A stretch of 64,000 nucleotides of DNA from Vitellaria paradoxa (Eukaryota; Streptophyta; Magnoliopsida; Ericales; Sapotaceae), in the NCBI GenBank assembly GCA_019916065.1, contig CM034236.1, forward strand, positions 11,145,334 to 11,209,333, given 5' to 3'. Under the pieces are notes generated by a model that was not told where the DNA came from, searched no databases, and was given only the letters and a program-made list of their open reading frames with translations. The position numbers were made by a program, and so were the translations under genes. Below, one piece after another: positions 23,720-36,539 of this stretch (positions are counted from its first letter, which is position 1; every line of letters begins with the position of its first letter).

Positions 23720-26029
23720 TGAAGATCTGGACATTTGTAATTGACAAGAAGCGATAAACTTGCTTCTTGTCTGGCTTGTTTATTAGTATAGTGCCCTATT
23801 ATTGCTTAATAATCTTCTTCTTTGAGATGTTGTCTGTTGTTGTCCTTGCTGTCACAGTTGTTGTGCTTTCCTTGTTTATTTTTTTATTTCTCCAATTTTA
23901 ATGCTACTGTTTTCCCCTCCTTTCCAGATTCTTCGTATCTTGTATTCCTTTTGTTTATTCATTAATTTAGTGTATGAAATCCTTATTTTTGGCCAAAAAG
24001 GTTATGAAATCCATGAACCCCGCTGAGGGAGAGGGACAGGGTCATGTGCATGTTGTTGGGGAATTCATTCATGGCCATTAGCTTATATATATATATATAT
24101 ATTATCGGTGGGTTTAGCGTGTTTTATAAACTTCAGAAAACTTTTAAAAATTTCTGAAAATTTTTAAAAGTTATTCACTTTTTATTTTACTATATGAATT
24201 ATGAATTCATAACTTATTTCAAATTATCTCACTTTATCTTATTTTTTGTTACTCTAAGCCCGCTTTATATATATATAAAATGTTCCTCTATCAGAATTTT
24301 TAATCATAAAACTATGCAATAATAGAGTGGTAATTGTACCTTTGAAATAAAAATTTATTTAGTAAGTATTTATCTAAAATTAATTGACTCACGATGCATC
24401 CACATCTTTCCAATAAATATTTTTAGTTTAAAATTCTAATTGTATTGAACTAATATATATACATCTGTACATATATAATCTTGATTTATTCTTATTAGTT
24501 CAAATCTCCTGAGAACTACTAGAGTGTCATGAACTATGGGGTTCAAGAATTAGTTGAGGTGTGCGTAAATTAATCCGAATACCAGAATATTCAATATACA
24601 TATGTGTGTTATATTTACATAGTAGCTCTCAATATATGTATATGTATATGAACATGTCAAAAAGAAGGGTAAAAATGGAATATTAGAGTCACTTTTTAAC
24701 TGACGCCATCATTTTAACTACAGCCCTTATGGAAGCCTAACGGAGGGGGTAGAAGGTTTGTAACTTTTCAAAATAAGAGGTATTTATAAATTTTAAATTT
24801 TGAGAGGTGTAAGTGTAACTACTCAAATATTTAAGGGTATATGTGTAATTTAATCCTATAATCAAATAGTTGAATAGTGAATGTGTGCGCTCCATATATA
24901 TTGAACGGCCATAAATGAGGTTTGGAGCCCTGTAATGTGGTCTGGTGGGTAGAAGCTTGCACATGCATGTTGCCTTTATGTTTGTTTCCTGCTATTGCCA
25001 AACAATTTTTATGGGATCAGTAACCATAAATTTAATTAGTTTAGTGGCATTTGAACTTTCCATTTTAAGAATGGCTGATCAATTCCATGGACATTTTACT
25101 GATTTGTCTAACTAAAATTTGGTATAGGGTTTATTTCTTTGTCAAGAACTAACCAAACAAGCTCAACAGGGAGAATCTCTCTCCCTCTCCCTTTCTCTCT
25201 CTTCCTAGTAACAAAGTATTCCTTGGATCCGACATTATTTGGAAGGGTCATGTTCTTCTTTATTGCAAGCATTTAATATTGGGCAAGTTGGGTATGTTAT
25301 ATATAAATAGACAAACAATGAGAGAGATCTGCGAAGCCAAGGAAAGGTCAATCTCATTAATGAGCGGTAGACCCCGAATTTAGCATGGAAGTTTTAAGTT
25401 ACCATTAGAAGACTAAGTGAAATGGATATAAAGGTGGTGTTTTAATGATAAAAAGAAATAAAAAAAAATTTGTGTAAAAATAACATGTAGTAAAATTTGA
25501 TTAGAGGAAGTTGAAAAAAAATTTATAATCTTTTGTAAATTTTGGTGAGTTTTGACAATTCAAACAAGCTTATAAAAAAATGAAGAATGTATTTTAAATT
25601 TATGATTCTCTCATCCGAAAGCATGGATTGGAAATTTTTAAAGTTGAAATATAACTTTAAAAGTTGAAGTTATACTTTAAATTTTAAAAATTTTTATAAA
25701 AATTTATGAAACAGTTAAAATTAAAATATTTTTATTCATTAGACAAACTTTTTAAGACCCAATATTTTTTTTTTTTTTTTGGTGAGTATCTAAGACCCAA
25801 TGTTAAAAATTATATTTTTATTTTTTAAATTGTATTTTAATTTTAGAATCCTTTTATCCTGAAGGATATATGGAAAAAAAAAATATGCATTATTGACAAA
25901 GCATGAAGGTCAACTTTTGACAAGAAGAAAATCAGACTCCATTTTTTGATGGGTGAATTTGGTAGGGGAGATATATGGATAAAGGGTAGTTAATTACAGG
26001 AGGCAGGTTGATATATAAATTTGTTTAGA

Positions 26030-26240
26030 CAGAAGGTGGATCTCGACCGGTTAAGTAAGCTAGCTCCTAAGCCAGAGCATATGGCTCTTCCTAATTTAGG
26101 AGGTCACATGTTGGAATTTGGCCATAAGAGAGTTGATAGATTATGCTGCTCTCATTTGGCAGATCATAATTAAGTTCTAATCCGGCCGTAAGATAATTTA
26201 TCTACTGTTAACTCCCCAGTCTTAACATGAATCGTCTATC
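26030..26240 (+). mobile_element. Possible decayed tRNA-derived SINE
   Basis: A GC-richer segment contains GACCGGTTAAGTAAGCTAGC and, about 60 bp later, CACATGTTGGAATTTGGCC, placed like the A and B boxes of a tRNA-type pol III promoter but with mismatches in the B box. No clear tail or target duplication was found. It could be unrelated unique sequence. Confidence 0.35.
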
Positions 26241-28224
26241 TCTGATCAGACTCAGAAAGAATTAATTAGTTAAAGTTGGAAGTTGATTTGAACACCTTAA
26301 TCACTTAAAAAAGAGAGAATATTTAAATTTTATATTAGTTAAGATTCTTATAAAAGTAGAATAATTGAGAAATAATTATACTCACCGATATAATTATTTC
26401 AAATTAACTTACCTAAAACTCTTAACCCTCTCTTGAAATTAACGTAAGATCTAAAACATTATACTGAAATAAAGAGACTATAATCCTTGAGTAATGTCAA
26501 ACATTTTCATTCAGCTCAAATCCTTAATTAAACAGTACCAAATCCATTCATTTCAATTGCAAGGTCAATTCCAATAATGATGAATTATTTTCTAGACCAC
26601 ATACATAGGCTTAATGTCAAATTACTTCCAAGAGTCCCTCCTAATGGAATATTCTTTTCATATATGAGGAGTCACTCTCAATCCTTTGGATTATCTATCT
26701 GCCATTAATCTTGCTGTCCCCCTAATCTTTATATTGTGGACGTAAGTCAATAGCCTGATGCATCCTTGCTCGATCCCCACCAAATTAGTTAGCAAAATGT
26801 TATTGAATCATAAATGTCAAAGAATAGAACCACAATGATGGGATAATCAATATCTAATACTAAATGAATATATATATATATATTTTTTATACTAAATGAA
26901 TATTTCTCTCTCTTCTTTTCTCTTCTCTTTTATTCTAAGTTTTTCTTTCTTATCTTTTTCATTCTAATCTTACGTGACACTTTTTTTCATGCCCTCTTAT
27001 TCTCTCCTCTCTTTTTATTCATAAAATTTTTATTATTTATTTATTTATTTTATCTTACACCGCTAAATGACCACAATTTTTTTTTCATATAAAATTATTA
27101 CTAAAGCTGTGTCGTGTAATTTTAATAAATATAAGATAGATTCATGAATTTCTAAAAAAGTCCCACTTGATTATTAATTCACTGTAATGGTAAAGTAGTA
27201 AATTCGCTATAATTAGTGTCCCAATCAAGTAAATTTCTCTCTGATTTCATCGTTTTATGATAACATATTCCCAAGTATTCACGTCATTTTAGTTATATTT
27301 TTTTTTTATAAATTTTTTTAATTATGTAGTATTACTTAATTAATTAATATTTATTTTTGAGCAGAAAACCAAATAACTAAAACTATGCATGAACATTCAT
27401 CTCCACCACCTATATATTGACAAGATGATTCAGGAGCCACCTACTTAGACATAAAACCACTCATTCCCATTCCCAATCCCAAACAAATTTAAGTTTTTGG
27501 TTTAGTAAGTTATGGTTTTAATTTTCGCAAGCATTCAAGGCTTGGACAGTTGAAATTATATTGGTGTTTGTCCAATAACTTGACAAACTATCTGTGGACA
27601 TTTTGTTTGATCCACATCCGTTGACAAGATGGTTCAGCGAGCGAACTATCGAAATGCAACCGTTCATTTTGAAGCAAAGCTTTTGGATATATATATATAT
27701 ATATATATGATTGACATCAACACACATGGAGAAGATGATTACTTGATGCATATATGCATATACGCTATATATATATATATATATATTAACTAGCTGCCAT
27801 TTTATCAAGATAATCAAAAGTTACATGCAGTGAGAGAAACAGCATGACGGAAATTAAGAGACGGTGCGTTGGTACGGAATTATTAATTTGGGGGGGGGGT
27901 TAAACGTTAATAAAGGTCAAGAAAGTAAAAGTTTTTTAATTTTTAATCATAGCTAGTTATTTAATATTAGAAGTTAACTATAAATTACACAAAAATTAGA
28001 GTTCGACTACCCCCACCACATAATTATCCCACATTTTTCACTGTTTATACTACCTCCATTAATTTTTAAAGGGAATACATCATTTTACGGCTGTGATAAT
28101 TTTGAACGAAATGCACGGATGAATAATTGCGAGTCCAAATTAGTTGAATGGTGACTTATGCAGGAGAAAATAGTGATAAAAATAGATTAAATAAAAAAAT
28201 TAAACATGTTTGATGCGCAAGGAT

Positions 28225-28935
28225 TATCTTTAAAAATATTACTCAACCTTTTTTGAAAGCCAAAATGAGAATTTGTGTAAAAAAGGGGACTAGAGGTAAA
28301 AGTGTCCCTTTTTTCCCTCAATTTTTGTCGGGAAAAATATTTGCTTAACTAATAAAAATTATGTTGAAGAATATTTCTTACCATTGTAGAAAGATCAAAC
28401 CACTAATTTTGTTAAAAAAAAAAGTCTAAAGATATATAAAATGGTTATTTGTTTCCTAGTTTCGGATTGGGCCAAATTTTTTTAACAATAAAAAAAAAAC
28501 ATATCAAGAAATATTTTTAAAACTTTTTGAGGATCTGGAATAAATTTGTGATACTATTGCTCGAATTTAGATCATCAAGCCAAAATTTGCTTAAATAATA
28601 AGAAACATGTCGATAAATATTTATTAATCTTTTAGAGTATCTAAAATGAGAATTTGAGCTGAAAATGATCTTTGAGATAAAATTTTCATTTTTTGGTTTC
28701 GAATTAAGTTCAAACCAAAATATTTTTAATTGATAGGAAATGTGTTTATAAATATTTTTTCATGCTTTTGGAAAGCTTCAAATGCAAATCTAAACTGCAT
28801 AAAATTGTAATTAATCAACCTCGGTTTAGATTGGTTCAAAATTTACATAATTGATAAGAAATTTGTTGCAAAATATTTATTACCTTTTTAGGAAGCCAAA
28901 ATACAGATCTAAGCAAAAAGCGGACTTAGTAGTAA
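28225..28935. repeat. Diverged tandem array, unit about 130 bp
   Basis: A recurring block, roughly AATTGATAAGAAATNTGTT followed by a ATATTTATTACCTTTTT-like stretch and AGCCAAAATGAGAATTTG, is recognisable near 28230, 28350, 28490, 28600, 28730 and 28850, with spacing of about 110-140 bp. Copies are heavily diverged. Origin unknown. Confidence 0.6.
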
Positions 28936-29714
28936 AACAATAAATTGTCAAGAGAAAGCTTATTACTTAATAGATTGTCTTTTAACTCCTCTAATAGATT
29001 GTCTTTTAACTCCTCTCACTTTAGTAAATTTTTACACCATTTGTCCCAGACTTTCAAATATTAATATTTAACTTATTAAGGCCATATTTGGGTCAAGAAT
29101 ATATCAAAAGAATTTGAATTCAATTTTTTTTTTATTTAGATTGCGATAAAAATAGAAAGATAATGAAATGAAATTTAAGAAATTAAAATTAATTAAATTA
29201 AAAAAACTAATATGTTGATAAGTACCTTTTATTTTGTTATATTTTTTAACTAATTTAGACAATAATACGTGTTTAGAGTTTTATATTTTCCACCTCTTTT
29301 CTCTACCTCTCTTCTTTCTTTCTTTCTTTTTTTTTTTTTTTTTTCCCCTCACCAAATTATACACCCTAAGTAGGCAAAGATTTTAACTCTTTAAATTTTT
29401 ATTAAATATAACAAATGTAATCAAAAGAAGGTAAAATTACGAAAGAAACATTTATCCACTTTTTTAACTCCTACCAAACAAATTAACCTGGCGCAAGAGG
29501 AGAGCTGGTCAATTTAAACCATTAGCTGGCCAAATACACCTTAAGCCGATCAACGAAATGGTGGTGGTTATTGGTTTGGATTTCTTTGTGGACGGCCCAA
29601 TGGCTTTCCTGTTGTGCTGGACTGCTGCGTCTATGACAACCCTTGCTGCCCATAAGGAACCAAGTTTCAAAAATTGGATTACACATTCTTTATCGAAATA
29701 ATAATAATAATAAT

Positions 29715-29931
29715 TGATGATGATCAATTTTCGTCCGCGCACCGTAAATCCCAATGCCAAGATATTGTCCGTTTTGAGTCTTACACAGAGCCGTTTGGGT
29801 CTTACCCCTACCTTCACGATTTGTCCCTCCCCCTTGGGAAAAGGGCGCCTTGACAGGAAGAGAGGCCAATGTTCTTATATGGTGCCTCAGTCTCCGATTC
29901 CCAATCAATGTGAAACGTAGTGGTATCATCA
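29715..29931 (-). repeat. TRIM LTR copy a
   Basis: A 217-bp LTR carrying, on the minus strand, a CATATAAGAAC TATA-like box and CAAAACGGACAATATCTTGG. It is the 3' LTR in the minus orientation. Confidence 0.8.
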
Positions 29932-30034
29932 GATCCCTCCAGTCGGTGACTGAGAGACTTAGGAACGCGCGCTCGTGACGGGACTGCTCGTGATTGTAGA
30001 GCACGTGACTCTCATTTTCACAGACGGCGCCAGT

Positions 30035-30252
30035 TGATGATGATCCATTTCCGTCCGCACACCGTAAACCTCACTGCCAAGGTATTGTCCGCTTTGAGTC
30101 TTACGCAGAGCCATTTGGATCTTACCCCTGTCTTCACGGTTTTGTCCCTCTCCCATGGAAAAAAGGCGCCTTGACAGGAAGAGAGGCCAAGGTTCTTATA
30201 TGGTGCCTCAATCTGCGACTCCCAATCGATGTGGGACGTAGTGGTATCATCA
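30035..30252 (-). repeat. TRIM LTR copy b (central)
   Basis: A 218-bp LTR shared between the two tandem units. On the minus strand it includes GTCCCACATCGATTGGGAG and CACCATATAAGAACC. It is highly similar to copies a and c. Confidence 0.8.
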
Positions 30253-30355
30253 GAGCCCCCTAGTAGGTGACTGAGGGACTTAGGAACGCCTGCTCGTGAC
30301 GGGACTGCTCGTGACTATAGAGCACATGACTCTCATTCCCATAGATGGTGCCAGC

Positions 30356-30579
30356 TGATGATGATCCATTTCCGTCCGCACACCGTAAACCTCACTACCA
30401 AGGTATTGTCCGCTTTGGGTCTTATGCAAAGCCACTTGGGTCTTACTCTTACCCCTACCCTCACGGTTTTGTCCCTCCCCCATGGAAAAAGTGCGCCTTG
30501 ACAGGAAGAGAGGCCAAGGTCCTTATGTGGTGCCTCAATTTCTGACTCCCAATCAATGTGAGACGTAATAGTATCATCA
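30356..30579 (-). repeat. TRIM LTR copy c
   Basis: A 224-bp LTR and the 5' LTR in the minus orientation. It is slightly longer than the other two because of a small insertion near CTTACTCTTACCCC (30442-30455). Confidence 0.8.
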
Positions 30580-30584
30580 ATAAT

Positions 30585-33200
30585 AATAATAATAACTGGA
30601 TTATACATTGTTTGAGCCAAAAAAAAAAAAAAAGGACTTGCAAACAACTGACGGTCTTTTATAGTTCTGGAATTATTTTGCGTGAGGGTGCCGGAGTCAC
30701 GAACTCTAATCTAAAAAGCTTCTGAAATATAGAACTTTGCTTTCCGTCTTCCAATTTTTTGCTCCAGAATCATCATAGGCGTATAAAAAGGTGTGTGCAA
30801 TTTGGTCAAAATTTAGTTTTTGAATTGTACTAACCAAATTTAATAAGTTTGGTTCAATTATTATTTTAGCAAAGATTGGTTCGGTTAATTTTTGTAAAAT
30901 TAATGGTTATCGGTTTTGAGTATATTTTCAAATTTTAAAACCAAATAAACAAAATTAGCTGAATTAAAATACTTAATATTTAATATATACATATTATTAA
31001 AAGAATGTGTTTCTTTCTATTTTTCTCCTTCATCCTAATCCTACGTGACATACTTCAATATTCTCTATTCTCTAAATACTCTCTTCTCGTTCATTCACAA
31101 AGAATTGATTTTTTTTTTCGTCCCACATCGGTAGATGAATAGAACTTTGCTTTTTTTTTTTTTTTGTGTATAAAACTACCAAGATTGTGACAAATGACCT
31201 TAATTAATGTGAAAACTCATAAATTTATAAAATGGACTTATTTGCTTATTTGTCCATTATAGTTGGACCCATGTGTTTATTATTTTGTTATAGTTATAAA
31301 ATTTATATCTAAATATTAATTTAGGAAAGGGATTAAAAATTAACGAATATTATTTTAAATTTAAAAGCACAAAAAATGCCTAAATGTTAATATTAATAAA
31401 AATACTTAGATATTAATTAGGTTTAGGAGTAATAGTTTTTATAAAAATTTAAATTTGCATGTTGACAATTAGGTTGAAAATTTATTTAAATAATATTTTT
31501 AATTCAAGTCAATAACTAAAAGAATAGAAGTGTCTATTAAAATTTTGACAAACGTTTAAAAATAAAAAAAAAATCAACTCAATTAAGTAAGTTTGAGATT
31601 TAATATATATTTTAGAATCAAATTAGATTTTTAAAATTGAATCAAATTGAAATTTGATTAAATATAAATTTTTAATACTCATATAAAAATATGATTTTAG
31701 TCAATTACATCTACTTATTAAAATTGACATAAGTAAAAAATATAAGTGTAAAAAATAATTTAATAACTATCATTTAAAATTATACAACTTTATTAAAATA
31801 ATTATAATATATTTAAAAGTTTATTTTTATCAATAAAAAATTATTATATAATTCCGTGCATTACATGGGTCAATGCTAGTATATATATAATTAACTGATT
31901 TTATCTTTTGAATACAGTTGGCTTTTCAAATTTTATAACTTTTTAAATTCCATAGACAATTATTAAAACATGGTTAGATTGCTACTTCCTACTCATTCTC
32001 ATGGTTGAACAAATAATTATGATATTAAATACACTTAACTTTTGAAATATCTAAATATTGATTTTGTTTTTGAATTCCTCATAGTTAAATATACTACTCA
32101 AGTTATTTAACATACACACTGCTTCTTTATCCTTATTTCCATTTAATTTATTTCTTGAAACAACGATAGGTTTGAAATATCTAAATATTGATTTGCTTGT
32201 CTGTCAAAGGTAACTGGATATCAATAAAAAAATGCATGTTTTGTTTGTCAAATTTTAATACTTTGATAACATTATGCTTTTTGTTGAACTTATATTAAAA
32301 AATTATTTTTTTATATCTATAATTAAATTATAAAAAATATATTTAAATTTATAAGCTTATATAACTGAACCGACTATAACTGAATCGAAATAATCCGGTT
32401 TGGTTAATATTAGGTTAGTACATATTATTTGGTTAATTTGATTATTATTTATAATTTTTAAAAATATTCGATCTAGTTATATATAAAAGTTATAATTTTT
32501 GAACTATATTGACCGATGCTTTCAATTACTTGAGCAATTGTAGGACTTTACTAATATTAGAAACTCACACTTTATGTTTACAATCATCTATAAATGTTAC
32601 TGATCACATTTTAATAAGCATCGTTAGACGTGTCGAAGTCCAAGACTTAGCAAAAATAACTGTTCAGACAAATTGACGATTATGTCCATAACAAGAAGGT
32701 AGGAAATAATTGGAAACCCAAATGAAGTCCAGAAGCAATAAAATCACTTAGAGGCCTCCAAGGCATTATGTTAAAGGTACCCATTTTGAGAAAGTAGCCA
32801 AAATCACTGTTTAACGGCCATCTCAGCTCGAATATAAAAAATGACTTATGCTAACACATTCGAAGAGTTGTATCGGTCGAATCGAGCAGTTCAAATCAAA
32901 ATGTTATGAGAATTTGCAGAGATGTCAAGTAGTTGCCTAGGAATGGGGAAAAAGGATTGGAATGGTCAATGGATTGCTTTAGAGGTGACCTGGGCTCACA
33001 GGCCCAAATTATCTCCCACCGAAAAAAGTGAAGTGATCGGGGTTTTAGACACAAATTGATATCCGTATTTCGCAGCAGATTGACCTAAAACTTCACAGCT
33101 ATGTCATGGACACATTTATTGAAATAACCATCTAGTCAAAACAGAGAGTTTTTTTTTTACTAAATTGTGGGCCTCTCCCTCACTTTTTATTATAGTGATG
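30585..33200. other. Spacer without recognisable gene
   Basis: AT-rich from 30700 to 32550. From about 32560 to 33170 the composition becomes balanced and non-repetitive (for example GATATCCGTATTTCGCAGCAG at 33059-33079) but contains no long ORF. It may be a piece of an LTR or untranslated retroelement sequence; nothing identifies it. Confidence 0.5.
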
Positions 33201-33214
33201 ACCAAAAAAGTTAT

Positions 33215-33412
33215 TTATCAAGTTAGGAGCAAAAGTGTTACTAGCAGTGATACTTTCTGTCTAACATGTGTATATATATATATATTTTTAGGTAAAAGTG
33301 CCACTACTACTAATACTTTATTTATGTTTTGGTAAAAGTGTCAATGGTAATGACGCTTTATTTAATTTTTTTTTTTTTTTTTTTTGTAAAAGTGCCATTG
33401 GCACTGACACTA
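33215..33412. repeat. Minisatellite with GTAAAAGTGCCA unit
   Basis: About four imperfect copies of a unit of 50-60 bp starting GGTAAAAGTG(C/T)CA and containing A(C/A)TGA(C/T)(A/G)CTTTATTTA, interrupted by a (TA)n run, a T-run at 33371-33385 and a second (TA)n at 33418-33441. Confidence 0.65.
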
Positions 33413-33479
33413 TTTTCATATATATATATATATATATATATATTTAATGAAAGTGTAACTGAAAATCTTGCCAAGATAT

Positions 33480-34828
33480 TGAATATTTTTGTATAACCGC
33501 ACATTATATTGATGAAAATTGGAAATTAAATAAAATCATTCTTTCATTTAAATTAGTTGAACAACCCTACACTGGATTGAGTGTTAGGGAACTTATTTGT
33601 AGTAAATTTGTATCATGGAATTTATGTAAAAAAAGTATTTTCCATTACTTTAGATAATGCCTCATATAATAATGTTTGTTTTAATTACTTATCTACTGTT
33701 TTGCCTGCGAGGGGTCTATTATTTTGTAAGCGTTGTTGTGCTCATATCCTTAATTTATTGTAAAGGATGGATTAGATATTTATGAATCTTCTATTGTTGA
33801 AATAAAAAGTTGTAGTTTATGCTATGAGTTCTCCAAAAAGAATTAATATATTTGCTGGTATATATACTTAAATTGGTTTAAAACTAAGAAAATTTTTATT
33901 GGAAATTAATATAAAATGAAATTCAACATATATTATATTAAAAGTTGCTATTAAATATTAAAAAGAAATTGATTTGTTTATTTATTTTAAGTAATCAAGC
34001 TATTGGTTTAGATAGTATTGAGCCCATTGATTAGGCAAATGCAATTTTTTATAGGGATTTTTTTACATATTTTTTATGTTGGTACTAAAATATTTTGTGA
34101 AATTTATTATCCTACTTCTTCTACTGTTGTTTATCAATTGGAGCTTATTGATGAAATTTTTAAAAAATATTTTGCTCAAGAATATTATGCTGCTATGGTT
34201 CTTACAATGAAAGAACAATTTGATAAATATTTTAACTCATTTCCTATACATTTTGGTATTGTCACTGTTTTAAACCCTAGATATAAAGAAGATCTTTTCC
34301 ATCAATTGTTAGTCATGATATATGGGTCTGAAAAGTGCCCAAGAACAATTAAATAATATTAAAGAGCAAATTTAAGTTCTAATGGGTCCGTATGATACTA
34401 ATAGTACAACTGCCTAAGCAACTACTACCACAACGTCCTCCTCTTATCGTGACTTTAGTGACAATACATCCATATGGAGGAGAATAACATTTTGGCGGAT
34501 AGATTCATCAACAAGTGCTAGTTCATCAACTTCATCCAACTTGTAACATTATCTCGGTGCACGTCCAATAGAAAATGAGGATGATTTTAATCTTTTAGAC
34601 TAGTGGAAGGGATAATAATCTAAGTTTCCAATTCTTTTTGCTTTAGCTCGTGATATTCTCGCATTTCCAGCTTCTACCGTAGCATTCGAGCAAGCTTTTA
34701 GTGCAAGTGGGTGCGTTATCAGTCAATTCAGGAGTCGACTGTCTCCTCCAACAGTAGAAGCCTTGATGTGTTTACGAGATTGGTATCCCGCCGAAAATAG
34801 ACAACAAGAAGATACTGAAAAAGAGTAA
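33480..34828 (+). pseudogene. Decayed hAT-superfamily transposase
   Basis: Several frame-broken blocks in the right order match plant hAT (RICESLEEPER-like) transposases. Near 33480-33770 come DENWKLNK, then VFSITLDNASYNN and CKRCCAHILNLL, the region around the catalytic core. 34018-34356 gives LELIDEIFKKYF and LNPRYKEDLF. 34625-34828 is an open frame for the C-terminal dimerisation domain (FPILFALARDILAFPASTVA, then FSASGCVISQFRSRLSPPTV, ending LRDWYPAEN). Frameshifts and stops separate the blocks, and the N-terminal zinc-finger part was not seen. It no longer encodes a working enzyme; domesticated sleeper-type genes are excluded by the breaks. Confidence 0.82.
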
Positions 34829-35179
34829 CTTGCCCTTGATTTTGATGCGATATATTTAAGTGAAAGAGAAGAACACACTAGTAGATCTAGTGATGAATAA
34901 TAGTGATGTATTGATAGAGTAATATTTACAAATGATAGTCACTCTTATAGGTGCACATATTTATTATTCTATCATTTGTTTTTTTTTTTCTTATAATGCT
35001 ATATTTGTAAATTGTTATTTTAAATTTAATGTTAATTTTGTAATTACTTGTTGTTTAATAAATTTAATTTTTGTCAATAATTATTATAATGTGTTTAGTT
35101 GAGTTTTATTTTGTATTTTATTTACTTTAAAAATTTTTTAAAATTTAAAAATATTAATAAATTAAAAAAATAAATTGGG

Positions 35180-35330
35180 TCAGCTGGAGTGAGTTAGGGG
35201 CAAGGATTGGTGACCTTGGCCCAACCCGTCCCAAAAATAAGGAGGGGCAGCAAGGGAGGGTTGGCCACGGGTCGGGTCAGCCTCAAGTCAAGGGGCGGGT
35301 CGGGCTCGACCCGACCCTTTTCCATCACTA
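35180..35330. other. GC-rich segment resembling a hAT subterminal region and end
   Basis: GGGTCGGGTCAGCC ... GGGCTCGACCCGACCC then TTTTCCATCACTA closely resembles the ends seen in many plant hAT elements (CCCGACCC-rich subterminal region ending in CATCACTA). It sits about 350 bp downstream of the transposase remnant and may be its right end. A TAGTGATG sequence at 33194 is a possible left end, but the flanking 8-mers do not match. Confidence 0.4.
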
Positions 35331-36508
35331 TTCACATTCTAATAAAAAAAACTCCAAAATAGATCAATCTCTAAGAAATGCCTTGAAGTACATGTACAAA
35401 AATACTGATGTCGGGTTTCAAATCAAATTCTTCGTAGCCAAAAATGATAACTTGGGTTGTTTCACATGGGTGTTGTGAGGGTTGGTTGAAGAGAATTTGA
35501 CAAATGGTGATAAATGTTATGTAAAATTAAAACCTAGCATGATATTAATTCGTAAAATGCCACGTTTGGTAACCTTTATCTTTACTATTTTTTTTCTTTA
35601 TATTTATGAAATTTTGAAAATAAACAATAAAAATATATTTGTTAAATTTATTTTTATTTTTTCCTAAAAATAAGAACATATATAAAAAATTATAAACAAA
35701 AGAAAGTGTTTTCATTCTCTTTTTTTTTTTTTTTTTTTCTGTTATAGATATTTTATCAACACATTGTTCATTTTGTTGAATCACATTAAAATGAATTACT
35801 CTATTCAAATATTCAATTAAACTAAAATTATTTTTAATAAATAATTTAATTAATATAATTAAATTAAAAAATAAATAATATAATTGAATTAATTAAATTA
35901 AAGTAAATCATTATTATTAATTTAATTATTTAATTTAATTTAAATAACTAATTAAATTAATATGAAACATATTTTATTAAACTAGTTTTAATAAATAATA
36001 TAATTAAATTATAGTTAATATATTTATTTTATTGAATTAAATTATTTTTAATAAATAATATGATTTAATTAATTTAATATATTTAATTTAATTTAATTAA
36101 TCAATTATTAAATTAGTATGAAATATATTTTATTAATTTTAATTAATTTTTTTAAAAATTAATTAAATTAAATATTTTATTAAATAAAATTAATTATTAT
36201 AAGCAAAATTACTTTTCCAAAGCAATTTTAGTTTTTGTTTTAGGAAAGAAAAGATAGGAGAAAATATAAATAGATAAATTTATAAATAGAAAAACGGCAG
36301 TGTTACCATACATGAACCAAAAATAATTTTTCATGTGTAGTTGCAATAAATACAATTGAATATATGAGTGGTTTTCAAAGTACACTTTGCACTTACTTTA
36401 TTTTTTAATTAATAATCAAAGCTTCATTATTTTTTTTATTTTAACTTTTGAAGTAAATGTTTTGTAACTTTAAAAAAAACCCAAGATATCATCTTAATAA
36501 GAAATATC

Positions 36509-36539
<31 letters not shown>

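Larger units (their letters stand above)
23600..29709. other. AT-rich intergenic spacer
   Basis: No gene was recognised. The first part holds the 3' UTR and downstream sequence of the AUX/IAA gene with a (TA)n run at 23687-23712. Other (TA)n runs lie near 24086-24102, 26869-26882, 27688-27709 and 27766-27785. A MITE-like unit lies at 24107-24263 (GGTGGGTTTAGCGTG against a right end whose complement is GCGGGCTTAGAGTA). A T-run is at 25768-25781. A possible SINE and a diverged tandem array are listed separately. Confidence 0.55.
29715..30579 (-). mobile_element. TRIM retroelement with three LTRs and two internal domains
   Basis: Three similar LTRs (29715-29931, 30035-30252, 30356-30579) are separated by two internal segments of exactly 103 bp each (29932-30034, 30253-30355). 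Each LTR runs from TGATGATGATC to GTATCATCA on the + strand, an inverted terminal pair. On the minus strand each internal segment starts two bases after the LTR with TGGCGCCGTCTGTG or TGGCACCATCTATG, a primer-binding-site type sequence, and ends in a purine-rich AGGGGGC or GGAGGGA before the next LTR, a short polypurine tract. ATAAT flanks the whole block on both sides (29710-29714 and 30580-30584), though the target is an (ATA)n tract. No protein is encoded, as expected of terminal-repeat retrotransposons in miniature; ORFs across it are shadows. Confidence 0.85.

Noticed and set aside
29715..30582. Possible 5S or 7SL RNA gene array
   Set aside because: The 320-bp period and GC-rich units suggested it, but the unit lacks 5S and 7SL conserved blocks and has LTR ends, a primer site and purine tract instead.
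29509..30647. Several ORFs of 60-104 codons on both strands
   Set aside because: They all fall on the three TRIM LTRs and two internal domains, recur with the repeat period and resemble no protein.
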